From assembly GCA_038210375.1 (NCBI GenBank), contig JBBQWT010000008.1:1-64000 (forward strand): a stretch of DNA of 64,000 bases. The letters run 5' to 3'. Source of the DNA: JBBQWT01 sp038210375 (GTDB lineage: Bacteria > Acidobacteriota > Terriglobia > Terriglobales > Acidobacteriaceae). The translations under genes and the position numbers were made by a program. Below are positions 7,530 through 15,921 of the stretch, piece after piece. The notes beneath the pieces are model-generated. The model had not been told where the DNA came from. It was given only the letters and a program-made list of their open reading frames with translations, and searched no databases. How positions within the stretch are numbered: position 1 is the first letter of the stretch; each line of letters starts with the position of its first letter.

Positions 7530-8678
7530 ATGTCCGTCTCTCGCCGCAATTTTTTGAAGACTCTTTCGGTTGGCGCCGCTGTGGGAATGACTGCTGCCAC
7601 ACCCGCGGGCGCTATGGAAAAATTGTGGCAGGGTGAGCCTGCGCGGCCGCCGCGCCGCATGTTGAACGCGCCCATTCTGCTCAATAGCAATGAAAATGCC
7701 TACGGGCCGCCGCCTAAGGTGATGGACGCGATGCGCGACAGCATGTACCTGGCCAACCGCTATCCTGATCGCGACTACGGGCGCCTGACTGAAGCCATTA
7801 TCGCCGCCCACAAGGTCAACAGCGACCAGGTATTGCTGGGGTGCGGCTCGACCGAAATCTTGCGGATTGCCGGCGACGCCTTCACCACGGGCGAGACCCG
7901 GCTGGTGGTCGCCTCGCCCACATTTGAAGCCATTGCCCGCTACGCCGAGAGCGGCGGGACGCCGGTCATCCACGTTCCACTGGATCGTGATTATGCGCAT
8001 GACCTCGACGCCATGCTGCGCGCGGGGGGAAGCCAAGCAGGGTTGTTTTATATCTGCAATCCCAACAATCCCACGGCCAGCATTACACCGCGCAAGCGCA
8101 TCGAGGCGTTCCTGGGACGCATTCCATCGAACGCGCGGGTGCTGATCGACGAGGCCTATCACCACTTTGCCGGGGGACCGCAGGGCGATTACGTTTCATT
8201 CCTCGATCGCCCCTTTGGCGACGATCGCGTCATCGTAGCACGCACGTTTTCCAAAATATTTGGCCTCGCAGGCATGCGCCTGGGCTACGCGGTATCGACG
8301 CCCGCCAACATCGCGCGCATGAAACCCTACCAGTTGTACGACAACGTCAACATCATGGCGGCGCGCGGCGGCATCGCCGGGCTCGATGACGACGCCGGCA
8401 CCCAGAACTCGTTACAGCGCAACGCCGCCGATCGCCGCGAGTTCATCGCCCAGGCGCGCGCCCGCAACCTCTCCGTCATCCCCTCGTACGCCAACTTTGT
8501 GATGATGGAAACGGGGGTCCCCATTGAGACCTTGATTTCGTACTTCGAGAGCAAACTCATTCACATCGGGCGGCCGTTCCCCCCGATGAACACCTTCGCG
8601 CGCATCTCCCTGGGCCTGCCGGCGGAAATGCAGACCTTCTGGAAGGCCTGGGATGAGAGGCCGGGGAAACGGGCTTGA
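7530..8678 (+). CDS. Tat-exported class I/II PLP aminotransferase, HisC-like
   Basis: This 382-residue fold-type I aminotransferase resembles histidinol-phosphate aminotransferase: LLNSNENAYGPPP near residue 50, the YNPNNPTAS-type motif (CNPNNPTAS), DEAYHHF, and the PLP lysine in ARTFSKIFGLAGMRLGYA. It starts with SVSRRNFLKTLSVGAA, a twin-arginine signal, so the enzyme is predicted to be exported, which is unusual because biosynthetic HisC is cytoplasmic. The ATG at 7530 has CAGGAGG seven bases upstream. No his genes are nearby, so a role in histidine synthesis is not supported; the substrate is unknown. The repeat element lies directly upstream. Confidence 0.85.
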   Translation: MSVSRRNFLKTLSVGAAVGMTAATPAGAMEKLWQGEPARPPRRMLNAPILLNSNENAYGPPPKVMDAMRDSMYLANRYPDRDYGRLTEAIIAAHKVNSDQVLLGCGSTEILRIAGDAFTTGETRLVVASPTFEAIARYAESGGTPVIHVPLDRDYAHDLDAMLRAGGSQAGLFYICNPNNPTASITPRKRIEAFLGRIPSNARVLIDEAYHHFAGGPQGDYVSFLDRPFGDDRVIVARTFSKIFGLAGMRLGYAVSTPANIARMKPYQLYDNVNIMAARGGIAGLDDDAGTQNSLQRNAADRREFIAQARARNLSVIPSYANFVMMETGVPIETLISYFESKLIHIGRPFPPMNTFARISLGLPAEMQTFWKAWDERPGKRA

Positions 8679-8779
8679 GAAGTACCTAAACCGTCATCCG
8701 ATTTCCACAGGTGGTTACGATATACTTCGCATTAAGCAGTAAATTTATTTCAATTTTTCAGGATGGATGGCCCTAATTT

Positions 8780-9070
8780 ATGCCGGTGAAAGCCCCCGAG
8801 AGGCCGGACGTAGAAGTTTCTTCCGATGATTTTGTTTCGCTGGAAGAAAAGGTTTATCGCACCATTGAACTACTCAAAGCCGCCCGCGAAGCCAAGGCCA
8901 ATTCCGAAATCACCATCGCCCGCCTGCGCGAACAGTTGGAAGAGCGTGAAGAAGAATCAGAATCGCTGCGCTCCCAGCTCATTTCCCTGCGTAAAGAGCG
9001 TGAAGAAGTGCGCGGGCGCGTGGAAAAAATGCTCAAGCAGATGGATGTGCTGGCGGAGCCATTGTCGTGA
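8780..9070 (+). CDS. Coiled-coil protein, ZapB-like cell-division candidate
   Basis: A 96-residue protein that is almost all charged coiled coil (residues 20-85, rich in Glu, Arg and Leu heptads such as REQLEEREEESESLRSQL). It is similar in length and character to ZapB, the FtsZ-associated coiled coil. Sequence alone cannot prove orthology because coiled coils look alike. The main support is position: it ends 40 bases before zapA on the same strand. A TATACT at 8721-8726 may be its -10 box. Confidence 0.65.
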   Translation: MPVKAPERPDVEVSSDDFVSLEEKVYRTIELLKAAREAKANSEITIARLREQLEEREEESESLRSQLISLRKEREEVRGRVEKMLKQMDVLAEPLS

Positions 9071-9110
9071 ACAGTAATTTCACAACCCGGAACGTGCCGC
9101 GAGACGCCTC

Positions 9111-9422
9111 ATGAGCGCACCCACCCCAGGCCAGAGCGTGCGCGCGGAAATTTTTGACCAGGCGTATAACCTGCGCGGCAGCGACCCTGACTACATCCAC
9201 AAGCTCGCCAAATACGTTGACACCAAAATGCGCGCCGTCGCCGAGCAGACTTCGACCGTCGATTCCGTGCGCCTGGCGGTGCTGGCTGCGCTAAACATCG
9301 CCGACGAATATCACATCCTCAAGCAGAAGTACGACGCCATCGCCTCCAACTACCAGGAGAAAGCCAATCACCTCTCCGGGGCGCTCGACGAAGTGCTCGA
9401 AGAAAAGCGCCGCGCCGGATAA
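9111..9422 (+). CDS. zapA: Cell division protein ZapA
   Basis: A 103-residue protein with the ZapA plan: an N-terminal globular part containing the conserved YNLRGSDPDYIHKLAKYVDTKM segment, the VDSVRLAVLAALNIADEYHILK helix, and a C-terminal coiled coil. ZapA binds FtsZ and bundles protofilaments at mid-cell. It follows the ZapB-like gene and is followed by a probable 6S RNA; the zapA-ssrS order is widespread in bacteria and supports both calls. Confidence 0.9.
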   Translation: MSAPTPGQSVRAEIFDQAYNLRGSDPDYIHKLAKYVDTKMRAVAEQTSTVDSVRLAVLAALNIADEYHILKQKYDAIASNYQEKANHLSGALDEVLEEKRRAG

Positions 9423-9555
9423 ACCGGGACCACTCCACACTCAACGTTGCGCCCGCACTTCCCCCTTTCCTGTTTTTTTCAACACCACGAATTACGCAAA
9501 CATTCGCTCGCCGTCATTGTCAATGGAAACCGTCCGCTTAATTTTCTGACCAGGC

Positions 9556-9585
9556 TTGCTTTGTGCAAAGCCGATGCACTAGCAT
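9556..9585 (+). promoter_or_regulatory. Putative promoter of the 6S RNA
   Basis: TTGCTT (9556-9561) and TAGCAT (9580-9585) are separated by 18 bases and would start transcription near 9592, just before the proposed closing stem of the RNA. Confidence 0.45.
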
Positions 9586-9591
9586 CTTTCA

Positions 9592-9757
9592 TGAAAGCCG
9601 TCCTGCAAAGTTTGTGGAATGGTCTCCGTTTATTGAACCAACTCTTTTTGAACGGGAGCCCCACTCGACGGTCCGGTGAGCAATGTCCGCCAGTCGGAAA
9701 TGCCTAATGGATCTCGGAGGGTTCCCACCGTCTAACGGCGGGTTCATAGACGGCCCA
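9592..9757 (+). ncRNA. ssrS: Probable 6S RNA
   Basis: The stretch has no gene but has the marks of 6S RNA, which mimics an open promoter and holds sigma-70 RNA polymerase. GCCGTC (9597-9602) can pair with GACGGC (9749-9754) as a closing stem. The strand around 9671-9704 resembles E. coli 6S (GGTGAGCA, then GTCCG, then GTCGGAAA, then GCCTAA). GGTTCCCACCGT and ACGGCGGGTTCA near 9720-9746 form the typical 3' hairpin. It lies just downstream of zapA, the usual place for ssrS. A GC-rich segment and T-run at 9760-9792 may terminate it. The exact ends are estimates. Confidence 0.65.
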
Positions 9758-9820
9758 GGCCACGGCCCCGCGGGTCGGCTTTTTTCCTTTTCTTTTCATC
9801 CCGTTTGAACCGGCCGCTCG

Positions 9821-10906
9821 ATGATCGACCCGCTTCTCCCATCATCGCCAGCATCGGACGAACAGCCGCTTTCCACCCTGGTCGTTCCCTCTGAAAACGC
9901 GGGAACACGCATCGACCAGTACCTCGTCGCGCATGTTGGTGACGTCAGCCGTGCCGGCATCCAGCAACTACTGCGTGATCATCGCATCCTGCTGGACGGC
10001 AAGCCCGCAAAAGCCTCGTTGCGCCTGCGCGGAGGAGAAACCATTATCGTCCTGCGCGCGATGATTGCGCCGCAGGCCGGAACCATGGCGGAAGACCTCC
10101 CCATCGATGTAGTGTTTGAAGACAGCGACCTGGCGGTGATCAACAAGGCGGCGGGAATGACGGTGCATCTCGGCGCCGGCGCCGCCCGCAGCGGTACCCT
10201 GGTCAACGCGCTGCTGCATCACTTCAAGGGACTGTCAACGGTGGGCGGAATCGTGCGCCCGGGCATCGTGCATCGACTCGATAAAGACACCAGCGGATTG
10301 ATGGTGGTGGCCAAGAACGACGTCGCCCACCGTCACCTGGCGGCCCAGTTTGCCGGCCGCGTGGTCAAGAAACGCTACGTTGCACTGGTGCACGGATGGT
10401 TGAGAAAAGACGAAGGCACGATCAAACTTGCCATCAGCCGCGACCGCATCCGCCGCATCCGCATGACTACCCGCGGCGTCGGAGGCCGCGACGCGGTGTC
10501 CCACTACAAAGTGCTGCGAAGGATTGGTTCCGAATACGGACACTTTTCCCTGGTGGAAGTGAAGATCGACACCGGCCGCACTCACCAGATACGCGTGCAC
10601 CTTTCCGCGCTGGGACACCCTGTGGTGGGCGACACCATTTATGGCGCGCCCCGAACCGTGGCTCCGCCCGCTGCCCCGGAACCAAGAAAGCGAAAACCTA
10701 CTCGCAAGCCCAAGAGCGGCGAGGGATCCCCAAATGTGAAGTCGAATGCGATTGGGCTGGATCGAAACTTTCTGCACGCCCAGGCCATCAGTTTTCTGCA
10801 TCCCCGGACGGACAAGGAATTGGATTTCGAGCAGACGCTTCCGGATGAACTGCGGGGTTTTCTGGACCGCATCGAGGGCTCAGCCGCGGCTGCCGGGAAA
10901 CCATAG
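9821..10906 (+). CDS. RluA/RluD-family 23S rRNA pseudouridine synthase
   Basis: A 361-residue enzyme with an N-terminal S4 RNA-binding domain (residues 25-85, RIDQYLVAHVGDVSRAGIQQLL) and a catalytic domain with the family motif HRLDKDTSGLMVVAKN, whose Asp is the nucleophile, plus KKRYVALVHG and TGRTHQIRVHL. The architecture matches RluD, which modifies helix 69 of 23S rRNA, but other RluA members look the same, so the exact target is uncertain. A Lys/Arg/Pro-rich insertion (about residues 280-310) interrupts the usual end of the catalytic domain before the HAQAISFLHP motif. The start at 9821 lies just after the 6S RNA T-run. Confidence 0.88.
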   Translation: MIDPLLPSSPASDEQPLSTLVVPSENAGTRIDQYLVAHVGDVSRAGIQQLLRDHRILLDGKPAKASLRLRGGETIIVLRAMIAPQAGTMAEDLPIDVVFEDSDLAVINKAAGMTVHLGAGAARSGTLVNALLHHFKGLSTVGGIVRPGIVHRLDKDTSGLMVVAKNDVAHRHLAAQFAGRVVKKRYVALVHGWLRKDEGTIKLAISRDRIRRIRMTTRGVGGRDAVSHYKVLRRIGSEYGHFSLVEVKIDTGRTHQIRVHLSALGHPVVGDTIYGAPRTVAPPAAPEPRKRKPTRKPKSGEGSPNVKSNAIGLDRNFLHAQAISFLHPRTDKELDFEQTLPDELRGFLDRIEGSAAAAGKP

Positions 10907-11124
10907 TCTTGGGGGACGTTCAATTTTCCGTCAACCGGCAAATCGTGTTTTCTTGCCACCCCTTTCCCTTCAGTTCTCATTCGGACGATCTCGACTTTAC
11001 CGGGGAGAGGAAGAACCCCTATCCGGCCCGATAAATATCCCTCAGGTAGTTTGGCTCTAGTTCCGCTCGCAGAAGCCGGGGGACGTCAGAATGGCAACTC
11101 AGGGAGGAAATTACGGCCAGCAGA

Positions 11125-11130
11125 TATAAT
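11125..11130 (+). promoter_or_regulatory. -10 element for the first VWFA-related gene
   Basis: TATAAT at 11125-11130 ends 11 bases before the ATG at 11142. Transcription would start about five bases before the codon, giving a near-leaderless mRNA. An AGGGAGG at 11101-11107 lies too far upstream to be a ribosome-binding site. Confidence 0.45.
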
Positions 11131-11141
11131 CGAGACTACCG

Positions 11142-12227
11142 ATGAAACTTTCCTGCTTTTTGATGCTGGGCATCGCGCTCTCAAGCTTTACGGCGGCGCA
11201 GACTACCGATTATCCCGCGGCGCCGTCATCATCGCGAACCGATAAGACCGCACCTCCGCCGCGCAGCGCTCCTCCTCCGGCCAGCACTCCAGCCAAGGCG
11301 CCTGCTCCCGCCGCCACCCAGCCTGCCGTTCCCGCCAAGCCGGCTGCTGGCACTCCGCCAGGCGCGGTGGCTACTAACGACGAAGCGGTGAAACTGACGA
11401 AGATCACCAAGTCGGTGGATGAGGTGAACGTCATCTTCACCGTCATCGACAAGCACAAGCACTTCGTCAAAGACCTGACCAAGGCCGATTTCACCGTGCT
11501 CGACGATAAGAAGCCAGTACAGGTACGGGCATTCGTTGCTGAGACTGATCTTCCCTTACGCGTGGGATTGTTGATTGACGCCAGCAACTCCATCCGCGAC
11601 CGTTTCCAGTTCGAGCAGGCTTCGGCCATTGAATTCCTGAACCAGATCGTGCGACCCGGGCGCGACCAGGCCTTCGTTCTGGGTTTCGACAGCGAGCATG
11701 AGATCACGCAGGATTACACCGACAGCACCGAGAAACTGGCGCATGGCGTGCGGATGCTGCGTCCCGGTGGAGGCACGGCGCTCTTTGACGCGATTTACTT
11801 CTCCTGCCGCGACAAGCTGCTGCGGGTGCAGGCCGATGAAACCGTGCGGCGCGCCATCATCGTGGTCTCCGACGGAGAAGACAACCAGAGCCGCGTCACT
11901 CGCGAAGAGGCCATTGAGATGGCGCAGCGCGCCGAAGTGATCGTGTACAGCATCAGCACCAATATCAGCGGGACCCTGGCTTCAGGGGATAAAGTGCTGC
12001 GGCGCATTTCCGAGGCCACCGGGGGACGGGTGTTCTTTCCCTTCAAGATCCAGGATGTAGCCGATGCCTTCTCGGAGATTCAGCAGGAACTTCGCAGCCA
12101 GTATGTAGTCTCCTACAAACCCGAAGACTTTCAGCGCGACGGCAAATTCCGTTCGATCGATATCATCACCCAGGCCAAGAAGTTTACTGTCCGCTCCCGC
12201 CGGGGCTACTACGCTCCCCGCCAGTAG
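11142..12227 (+). CDS. Secreted VWFA-related protein (acidobacterial family), copy 1
   Basis: A 361-residue protein with a signal peptide (residues 1-20), a Pro/Ala-rich spacer (residues 25-75), a short beta domain (NVIFTVIDKHKHFVKDLTKADFTVLDDKK), then a von Willebrand A domain. The metal-ion motif DxSxS is intact as DASNS in LLIDASNSIRD. It ends with the family signature QYVVSYKP and RRGYYAPRQ. These proteins are strongly expanded in Acidobacteriota; they are thought to act in the envelope, but no function is established. It is the first of three neighbouring copies in alternating orientation. Confidence 0.88.
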   Translation: MKLSCFLMLGIALSSFTAAQTTDYPAAPSSSRTDKTAPPPRSAPPPASTPAKAPAPAATQPAVPAKPAAGTPPGAVATNDEAVKLTKITKSVDEVNVIFTVIDKHKHFVKDLTKADFTVLDDKKPVQVRAFVAETDLPLRVGLLIDASNSIRDRFQFEQASAIEFLNQIVRPGRDQAFVLGFDSEHEITQDYTDSTEKLAHGVRMLRPGGGTALFDAIYFSCRDKLLRVQADETVRRAIIVVSDGEDNQSRVTREEAIEMAQRAEVIVYSISTNISGTLASGDKVLRRISEATGGRVFFPFKIQDVADAFSEIQQELRSQYVVSYKPEDFQRDGKFRSIDIITQAKKFTVRSRRGYYAPRQ

Positions 12228-12473
12228 CTCCCGCTCCGAATTCCGTACGAATCGTGACCGAGCCGCTAGTTGTTGCTTAAGCCCTGGAGAAGTTTTCCAA
12301 TTCGGCCATTAGCAATCTCTCCGCCAGCATCACCATCGCACATTGAGACATCGTTGAAGTTGAAACGCAGGAGGTCGAAAGAGTAAAGCCCGAGCGCTTC
12401 AGACGATTGTGTGTCGTCATTCTCTCTAGCTGTTCGAATGCGGTGATCGAGTACGCCAACTATGAAAATGCCG
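12228..12473. other. Gap between convergent VWFA-related genes
   Basis: 246 bases of lower GC than the flanks. I see no tRNA, terminator hairpin of note or family-like protein. A 60-codon open frame on the minus strand (12277-12459) shows no recognisable motif and is treated as chance or a remnant. Confidence 0.5.
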
Positions 12474-13523
12474 CTAGTTGCTGCTGCTCGCAGGGTAATA
12501 CCCCTGGCGGGCCTGCACCTTGTAACCCTCTTTGGTCTTGATCTCGATCTTGCGGAAGCCCGGGTCTTTGCGCGGGTTATCGGGGGTGTAGGACATGCTG
12601 TACTGGTTGCGCAACTCGTTCTCGATCTGGGCGAAAGCGTCCCGCAATTTTTCCGGACGGTTGCCCACGTCGATCACCCGGCCCCCGGTTTCGTTGGCCA
12701 GCTTCTTCATCTCGCTGTCGCCGCGATACATCCCGCCATAAAAACCGCGGTCCGCAATCAGGATTACATACGCAATGCTGTTGGATTTCTGGGCGGCTTC
12801 GATCGCGTCCCTGATCTTGAGCTTGCTGCCCTGGTCTTCGCCGTCGGTGAAAATGATCATGGCTTTGCGTCCGGCTTCGGTGCCGAGTTTCTCCGAGCCC
12901 GCCAGGTAGATGGCGTCGTATAACAGTGTCCCGCGGGGATTGGACGTGGGAAACGGTCCTTGTCCTGCTCCCGGAATTCCCATGCCTCCGCCGCCGGCGT
13001 TGTTGATCTTCAAGCGCTCCAGGCCGGAACGCAGGTCGCGGGCGGACGAGGTGTAGTCGTTCAGCAGCTCGACGTTCACGTCGAAGCTGATCAGGAATGA
13101 CAGGTCTTTCTCTTTCAACACGCGCTGCAGGAATTCGTAACTGGCCTCCTGCTCCATGGGCAGCACCCGTTGTTGGCTGCCGCTGGTATCGACCAGGATG
13201 CCCAGGGTGAGCGGCTGGTTCGATTCCGAGGAGAAGTTCTTGATGGTCTGCTTGCGGCCATCTTCGTAGATCTCGAAGTCTTCCTTCTTCAAGTTCGGCA
13301 TCAATGCGCCGCGCTTGTCTTTCACCGTAAACAGAATATTGGTGAGCCGCACTTCGACCTTGAGGGTCTCGATAGGGCCCTGGTTATCCTGCACCCGGCT
13401 GGGATCGTTGGCCGGCGAGGATTGCTGGGACGCGGCGGGCAAGGCGAAGGCCGCCAGCGAGACCGCGAGAATCGCTGCCCACAACCGCCATTGGTAAAAA
13501 CTTATCTTCGAGATATTTATCAA
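12474..13523 (-). CDS. Secreted VWFA-related protein, copy 2
   Basis: A 349-residue protein of the same family as its two neighbours. An N-terminal hydrophobic segment (WAAILAVSLAAFALPAASQ) is a signal peptide, followed by the beta domain (RLTNILFTVKDKRGALMPNLKKEDFEIYEDG) and a VWA domain with intact metal site DTSGS in ILVDTSGSQQR. A Gly-rich insert (AGGGGMGIPGAG) lies mid-domain, and the end has the signature QYSMSYTP and RQGYYPAS. It is convergent with copy 1 and divergent from copy 3, so the cluster arose by duplication and inversion or by separate insertions rather than as one operon. Confidence 0.88.
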   Translation of the reverse strand: MINISKISFYQWRLWAAILAVSLAAFALPAASQQSSPANDPSRVQDNQGPIETLKVEVRLTNILFTVKDKRGALMPNLKKEDFEIYEDGRKQTIKNFSSESNQPLTLGILVDTSGSQQRVLPMEQEASYEFLQRVLKEKDLSFLISFDVNVELLNDYTSSARDLRSGLERLKINNAGGGGMGIPGAGQGPFPTSNPRGTLLYDAIYLAGSEKLGTEAGRKAMIIFTDGEDQGSKLKIRDAIEAAQKSNSIAYVILIADRGFYGGMYRGDSEMKKLANETGGRVIDVGNRPEKLRDAFAQIENELRNQYSMSYTPDNPRKDPGFRKIEIKTKEGYKVQARQGYYPASSSN

Positions 13524-13717
13524 ACCATCACCATTCCGTTTCCGCTAGTTGCATCCCGGCACATCCTCCGCCTCGCCCAGGTTCCATCTTTAAGCTTCAA
13601 TCTTCAATCCTGGAAAGGGCGGGCCCCTGCGAGGAATAACCGGCGCGCATTTTTTGTTATCCTCTAATTGGATGCGGGGAAAATTGCGAGGATAGATTTT
13701 TCCTGCGGGAGCCTCTC

Positions 13718-15016
13718 GTGAAGGTTGGCACAAAATTCGCACTCCTACTGTTCCTGGCACTCATGGCGATCGTAACCCGGCCGGCCTGGCTGTTCGCCAT
13801 GCAGCAAGGCATCCCCGATGCGCCTTCCGCGACCCGGCCGCCGCAGCCCGTGGCGCCGCCGCCTTCCATGACCGCGCCCATGCCTGCCGCCAACACCGCG
13901 GCCCCGGGCGCCGCCACCGAGACCACCGATGACACCCCCATTGGCCCGCCCAAGCCGGCGGCCAACCCCACAGAGACGCCGCTTCCGCCTCCCTCCAACC
14001 AGATTCAAACGCGCAACGGCAATAAAGACACGGGCAACGACCGCGACCAGCTAACAACCTTTCGCACGATCGTGAATTTCGTGGTGGTCCCGGTCACGGT
14101 GCGGGACAACTCCGGCCGCCTCGAAGAAGGCCTGCTGGCCCGCGACTTTTCCATTTATGAAGATGGCGTGATGCAGAAACTCACTTTCTTTTCCAGCGAC
14201 CCATTCCCGCTCTCCGCCGCCATCGTGGTCGATGAAGGCTTGAGCGATACCGCCATGCGCCGGGTGAACGAGACCCTGCCCAACCTGGCCTCAGCCTTCA
14301 GCCAGTACGACCAGGCCGCGGTCTATACCTACGGCGGCAATGTTCGTAAGGTAATGGAGTTCAACGGAGTGGGCGAGCAGCTCACCCTCGCCCTGCGCAA
14401 GGCGCGGGGCAGCGGACGCACCGGCGGGGTGCCGGTGACCAGTGGTCCCATGGTTTCGGGGCCTTCCGTCAACGGGCAGGATTATGACCGCGGCCAGCCG
14501 CGGCATACCAGCATTCGGCGCGAATCAAATGTGTTGAACGATGCCATTCTGCAGGCCGCCCAAGACCTCAGCCGGCTTCCTCTGTCGCGCCGCAAGATCA
14601 TCCTGGTGATCAGCGATGGCCGTGAGGATGGCAGCCGCGCCAGTTACAGCGATGTGCTCAAGATATTGCTCACCCACGAAATCCAGGTATTCGCCATCGG
14701 CGTGGATAGCGCCGCCATACCGGGCGTGAACAAGCTGGAATCCATGCGCATCCCCGGACTGGGCTACGGCAACATCCTTCCCAAATACGTTTCCGCCACC
14801 GCCGGGGAGGCCTTCGCGGAATTTACCCGCGATTCCATTCAGGCCGCCTATGCCCGGGCCACCGAAGTAGCCCGCAACCAGTACACCCTGGGTTACAACA
14901 CCAAGGGCACTAAAGCCAGCAATTACCGCAGCGTCGAGGTCAGGGTTCGCCTTCCTAACGTCAAGGTTTACGCCAAGGAGGGCTACTACCCGGCCCCTCC
15001 GCCAAAGCAGGAATAG
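13718..15016 (+). CDS. Secreted VWFA-related protein, copy 3, with degenerate metal site
   Basis: A 432-residue protein with a signal peptide (LLFLALMAIVTRPAWLFA), a long Pro/Ala/Thr-rich spacer (residues 30-100), the family beta domain (VPVTVRDNSGRLEEGLLARDFSIYEDG) and a VWA-like domain. The metal-ion motif is DEGLS (IVVDEGLSDTA) instead of DxSxS, so the first Ser is missing and metal binding may be lost. It has a long internal insert before NVLNDAILQAAQDLSRLP and ends QYTLGYN..KEGYYPAPP. The GTG start at 13718 follows GCGGGAG. It is the longest and most divergent copy. Confidence 0.86.
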   Translation: MKVGTKFALLLFLALMAIVTRPAWLFAMQQGIPDAPSATRPPQPVAPPPSMTAPMPAANTAAPGAATETTDDTPIGPPKPAANPTETPLPPPSNQIQTRNGNKDTGNDRDQLTTFRTIVNFVVVPVTVRDNSGRLEEGLLARDFSIYEDGVMQKLTFFSSDPFPLSAAIVVDEGLSDTAMRRVNETLPNLASAFSQYDQAAVYTYGGNVRKVMEFNGVGEQLTLALRKARGSGRTGGVPVTSGPMVSGPSVNGQDYDRGQPRHTSIRRESNVLNDAILQAAQDLSRLPLSRRKIILVISDGREDGSRASYSDVLKILLTHEIQVFAIGVDSAAIPGVNKLESMRIPGLGYGNILPKYVSATAGEAFAEFTRDSIQAAYARATEVARNQYTLGYNTKGTKASNYRSVEVRVRLPNVKVYAKEGYYPAPPPKQE

Positions 15017-15252
15017 GGATGGAGCCCGAGCCTGCGGCCAGCGATCCTTGGGGGTGCGCCCTGTTGATCCGTAGGGCCCAAATGGGTCCCCAGCCCCAAT
15101 ACGCATCCAACCAGTGACTTATAAACCGCCTGAGGGCGGCGGCGCCAACCGTACAAGCTATGATAGATGTAGAGTTACGCCGGGGATACCCGGGGTAGCT
15201 TTGACGACTGAAGCTTTTCCGGGGGAAGTAACGGCCCGGCCGAGGTAGGCAC

Positions 15253-15837
15253 GTGAGTTTCATCAATTTCGCAGCCCGCGAAATTAACTGCAAGATCGTG
15301 TATTACGGGGCCGGCCTCGGAGGCAAGACGACCAACCTCCAGGTCATCTTCGACCGTACCGCCGAAGGGCAGCGCGGCAAGATGATTTCGCTGGCGACGG
15401 AGACCGATCGCACCCTGTTCTTCGACTTCCTGCCCCTAGACCTGGGCACAGTGCGCGGGTTCAAGACCCGTTTCCACCTTTATACCGTTCCCGGCCAGAT
15501 TTTTTACGACGCCAGCCGCAAGCTCATCCTGCGCGGGGTCGATGGCGTGGTGTTCGTGGCCGACTCCCAGGAAGAGCGCCAGGACGCCAACCTCGAAGCC
15601 TTCGACAACCTGCAGGACAACCTCAAGGAGCACGGCTACGATTTCATGAAAATGCCCTATGTGCTGCAATTGAACAAGCGCGATTTGCCCAGCGCCATGC
15701 CGGTGGAAGATCTGAAGCGCGATCTGGTGAAGAAGAACGAAGCGGTGTTCGAGGCCGTGGCGTTTGAAGGCACAGGGGTCTTTGAAAGTTTGAAAGAAGT
15801 GGCGCGGCAGGTTCTGCTGGAGCTTAAGAAGGGCTGA
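15253..15837 (+). CDS. mglA: MglA-type small GTPase
   Basis: A 194-residue Ras-superfamily GTPase of the bacterial MglA family. The P-loop is GAGLGGKTTN (residues 19-28). The switch II region has the MglA-specific TVPGQIFYDASRKLILRGVDG, where VPGQ replaces the DTAGQ of Ras. LNKRDLP is the G4 motif. In Myxococcus MglA marks the leading cell pole and controls motility; PilT is encoded 6 kb away here. The usual partner MglB (roadblock) is not adjacent. The GTG at 15253 was chosen because the family opening SFINFAAREINCKIVYYG starts immediately after it. It ends at a shared bidirectional terminator. Confidence 0.93.
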   Translation: MSFINFAAREINCKIVYYGAGLGGKTTNLQVIFDRTAEGQRGKMISLATETDRTLFFDFLPLDLGTVRGFKTRFHLYTVPGQIFYDASRKLILRGVDGVVFVADSQEERQDANLEAFDNLQDNLKEHGYDFMKMPYVLQLNKRDLPSAMPVEDLKRDLVKKNEAVFEAVAFEGTGVFESLKEVARQVLLELKKG

Positions 15838-15873
15838 TCTCGCCTTTTCCAGCTAAGCAAAAAATCACTCGCC

Positions 15874-15908
15874 CAAAAAAAACCCGCTTCCTTCCGGAAG
15901 CGGGTTTT
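15874..15908. terminator. Bidirectional terminator between mglA and the M48 gene
   Basis: CCCGCTTCC (15883-15891) pairs with GGAAGCGGG (15896-15904) around a four-base loop, with an A-run on the left and TTTT on the right. The symmetry serves both convergent genes. Confidence 0.9.
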
Positions 15909-15921
15909 ACGTTGCCGTCAA

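Noticed and set aside
9447..9707. 86-codon frame in the 6S region
   Set aside because: Not protein-like, overlaps the proposed 6S promoter and RNA.
12277..12459. 60-codon minus-strand frame between VWFA-related genes
   Set aside because: No motif, no ribosome-binding site, and it starts within a gap of lower GC; kept only as a possible remnant.
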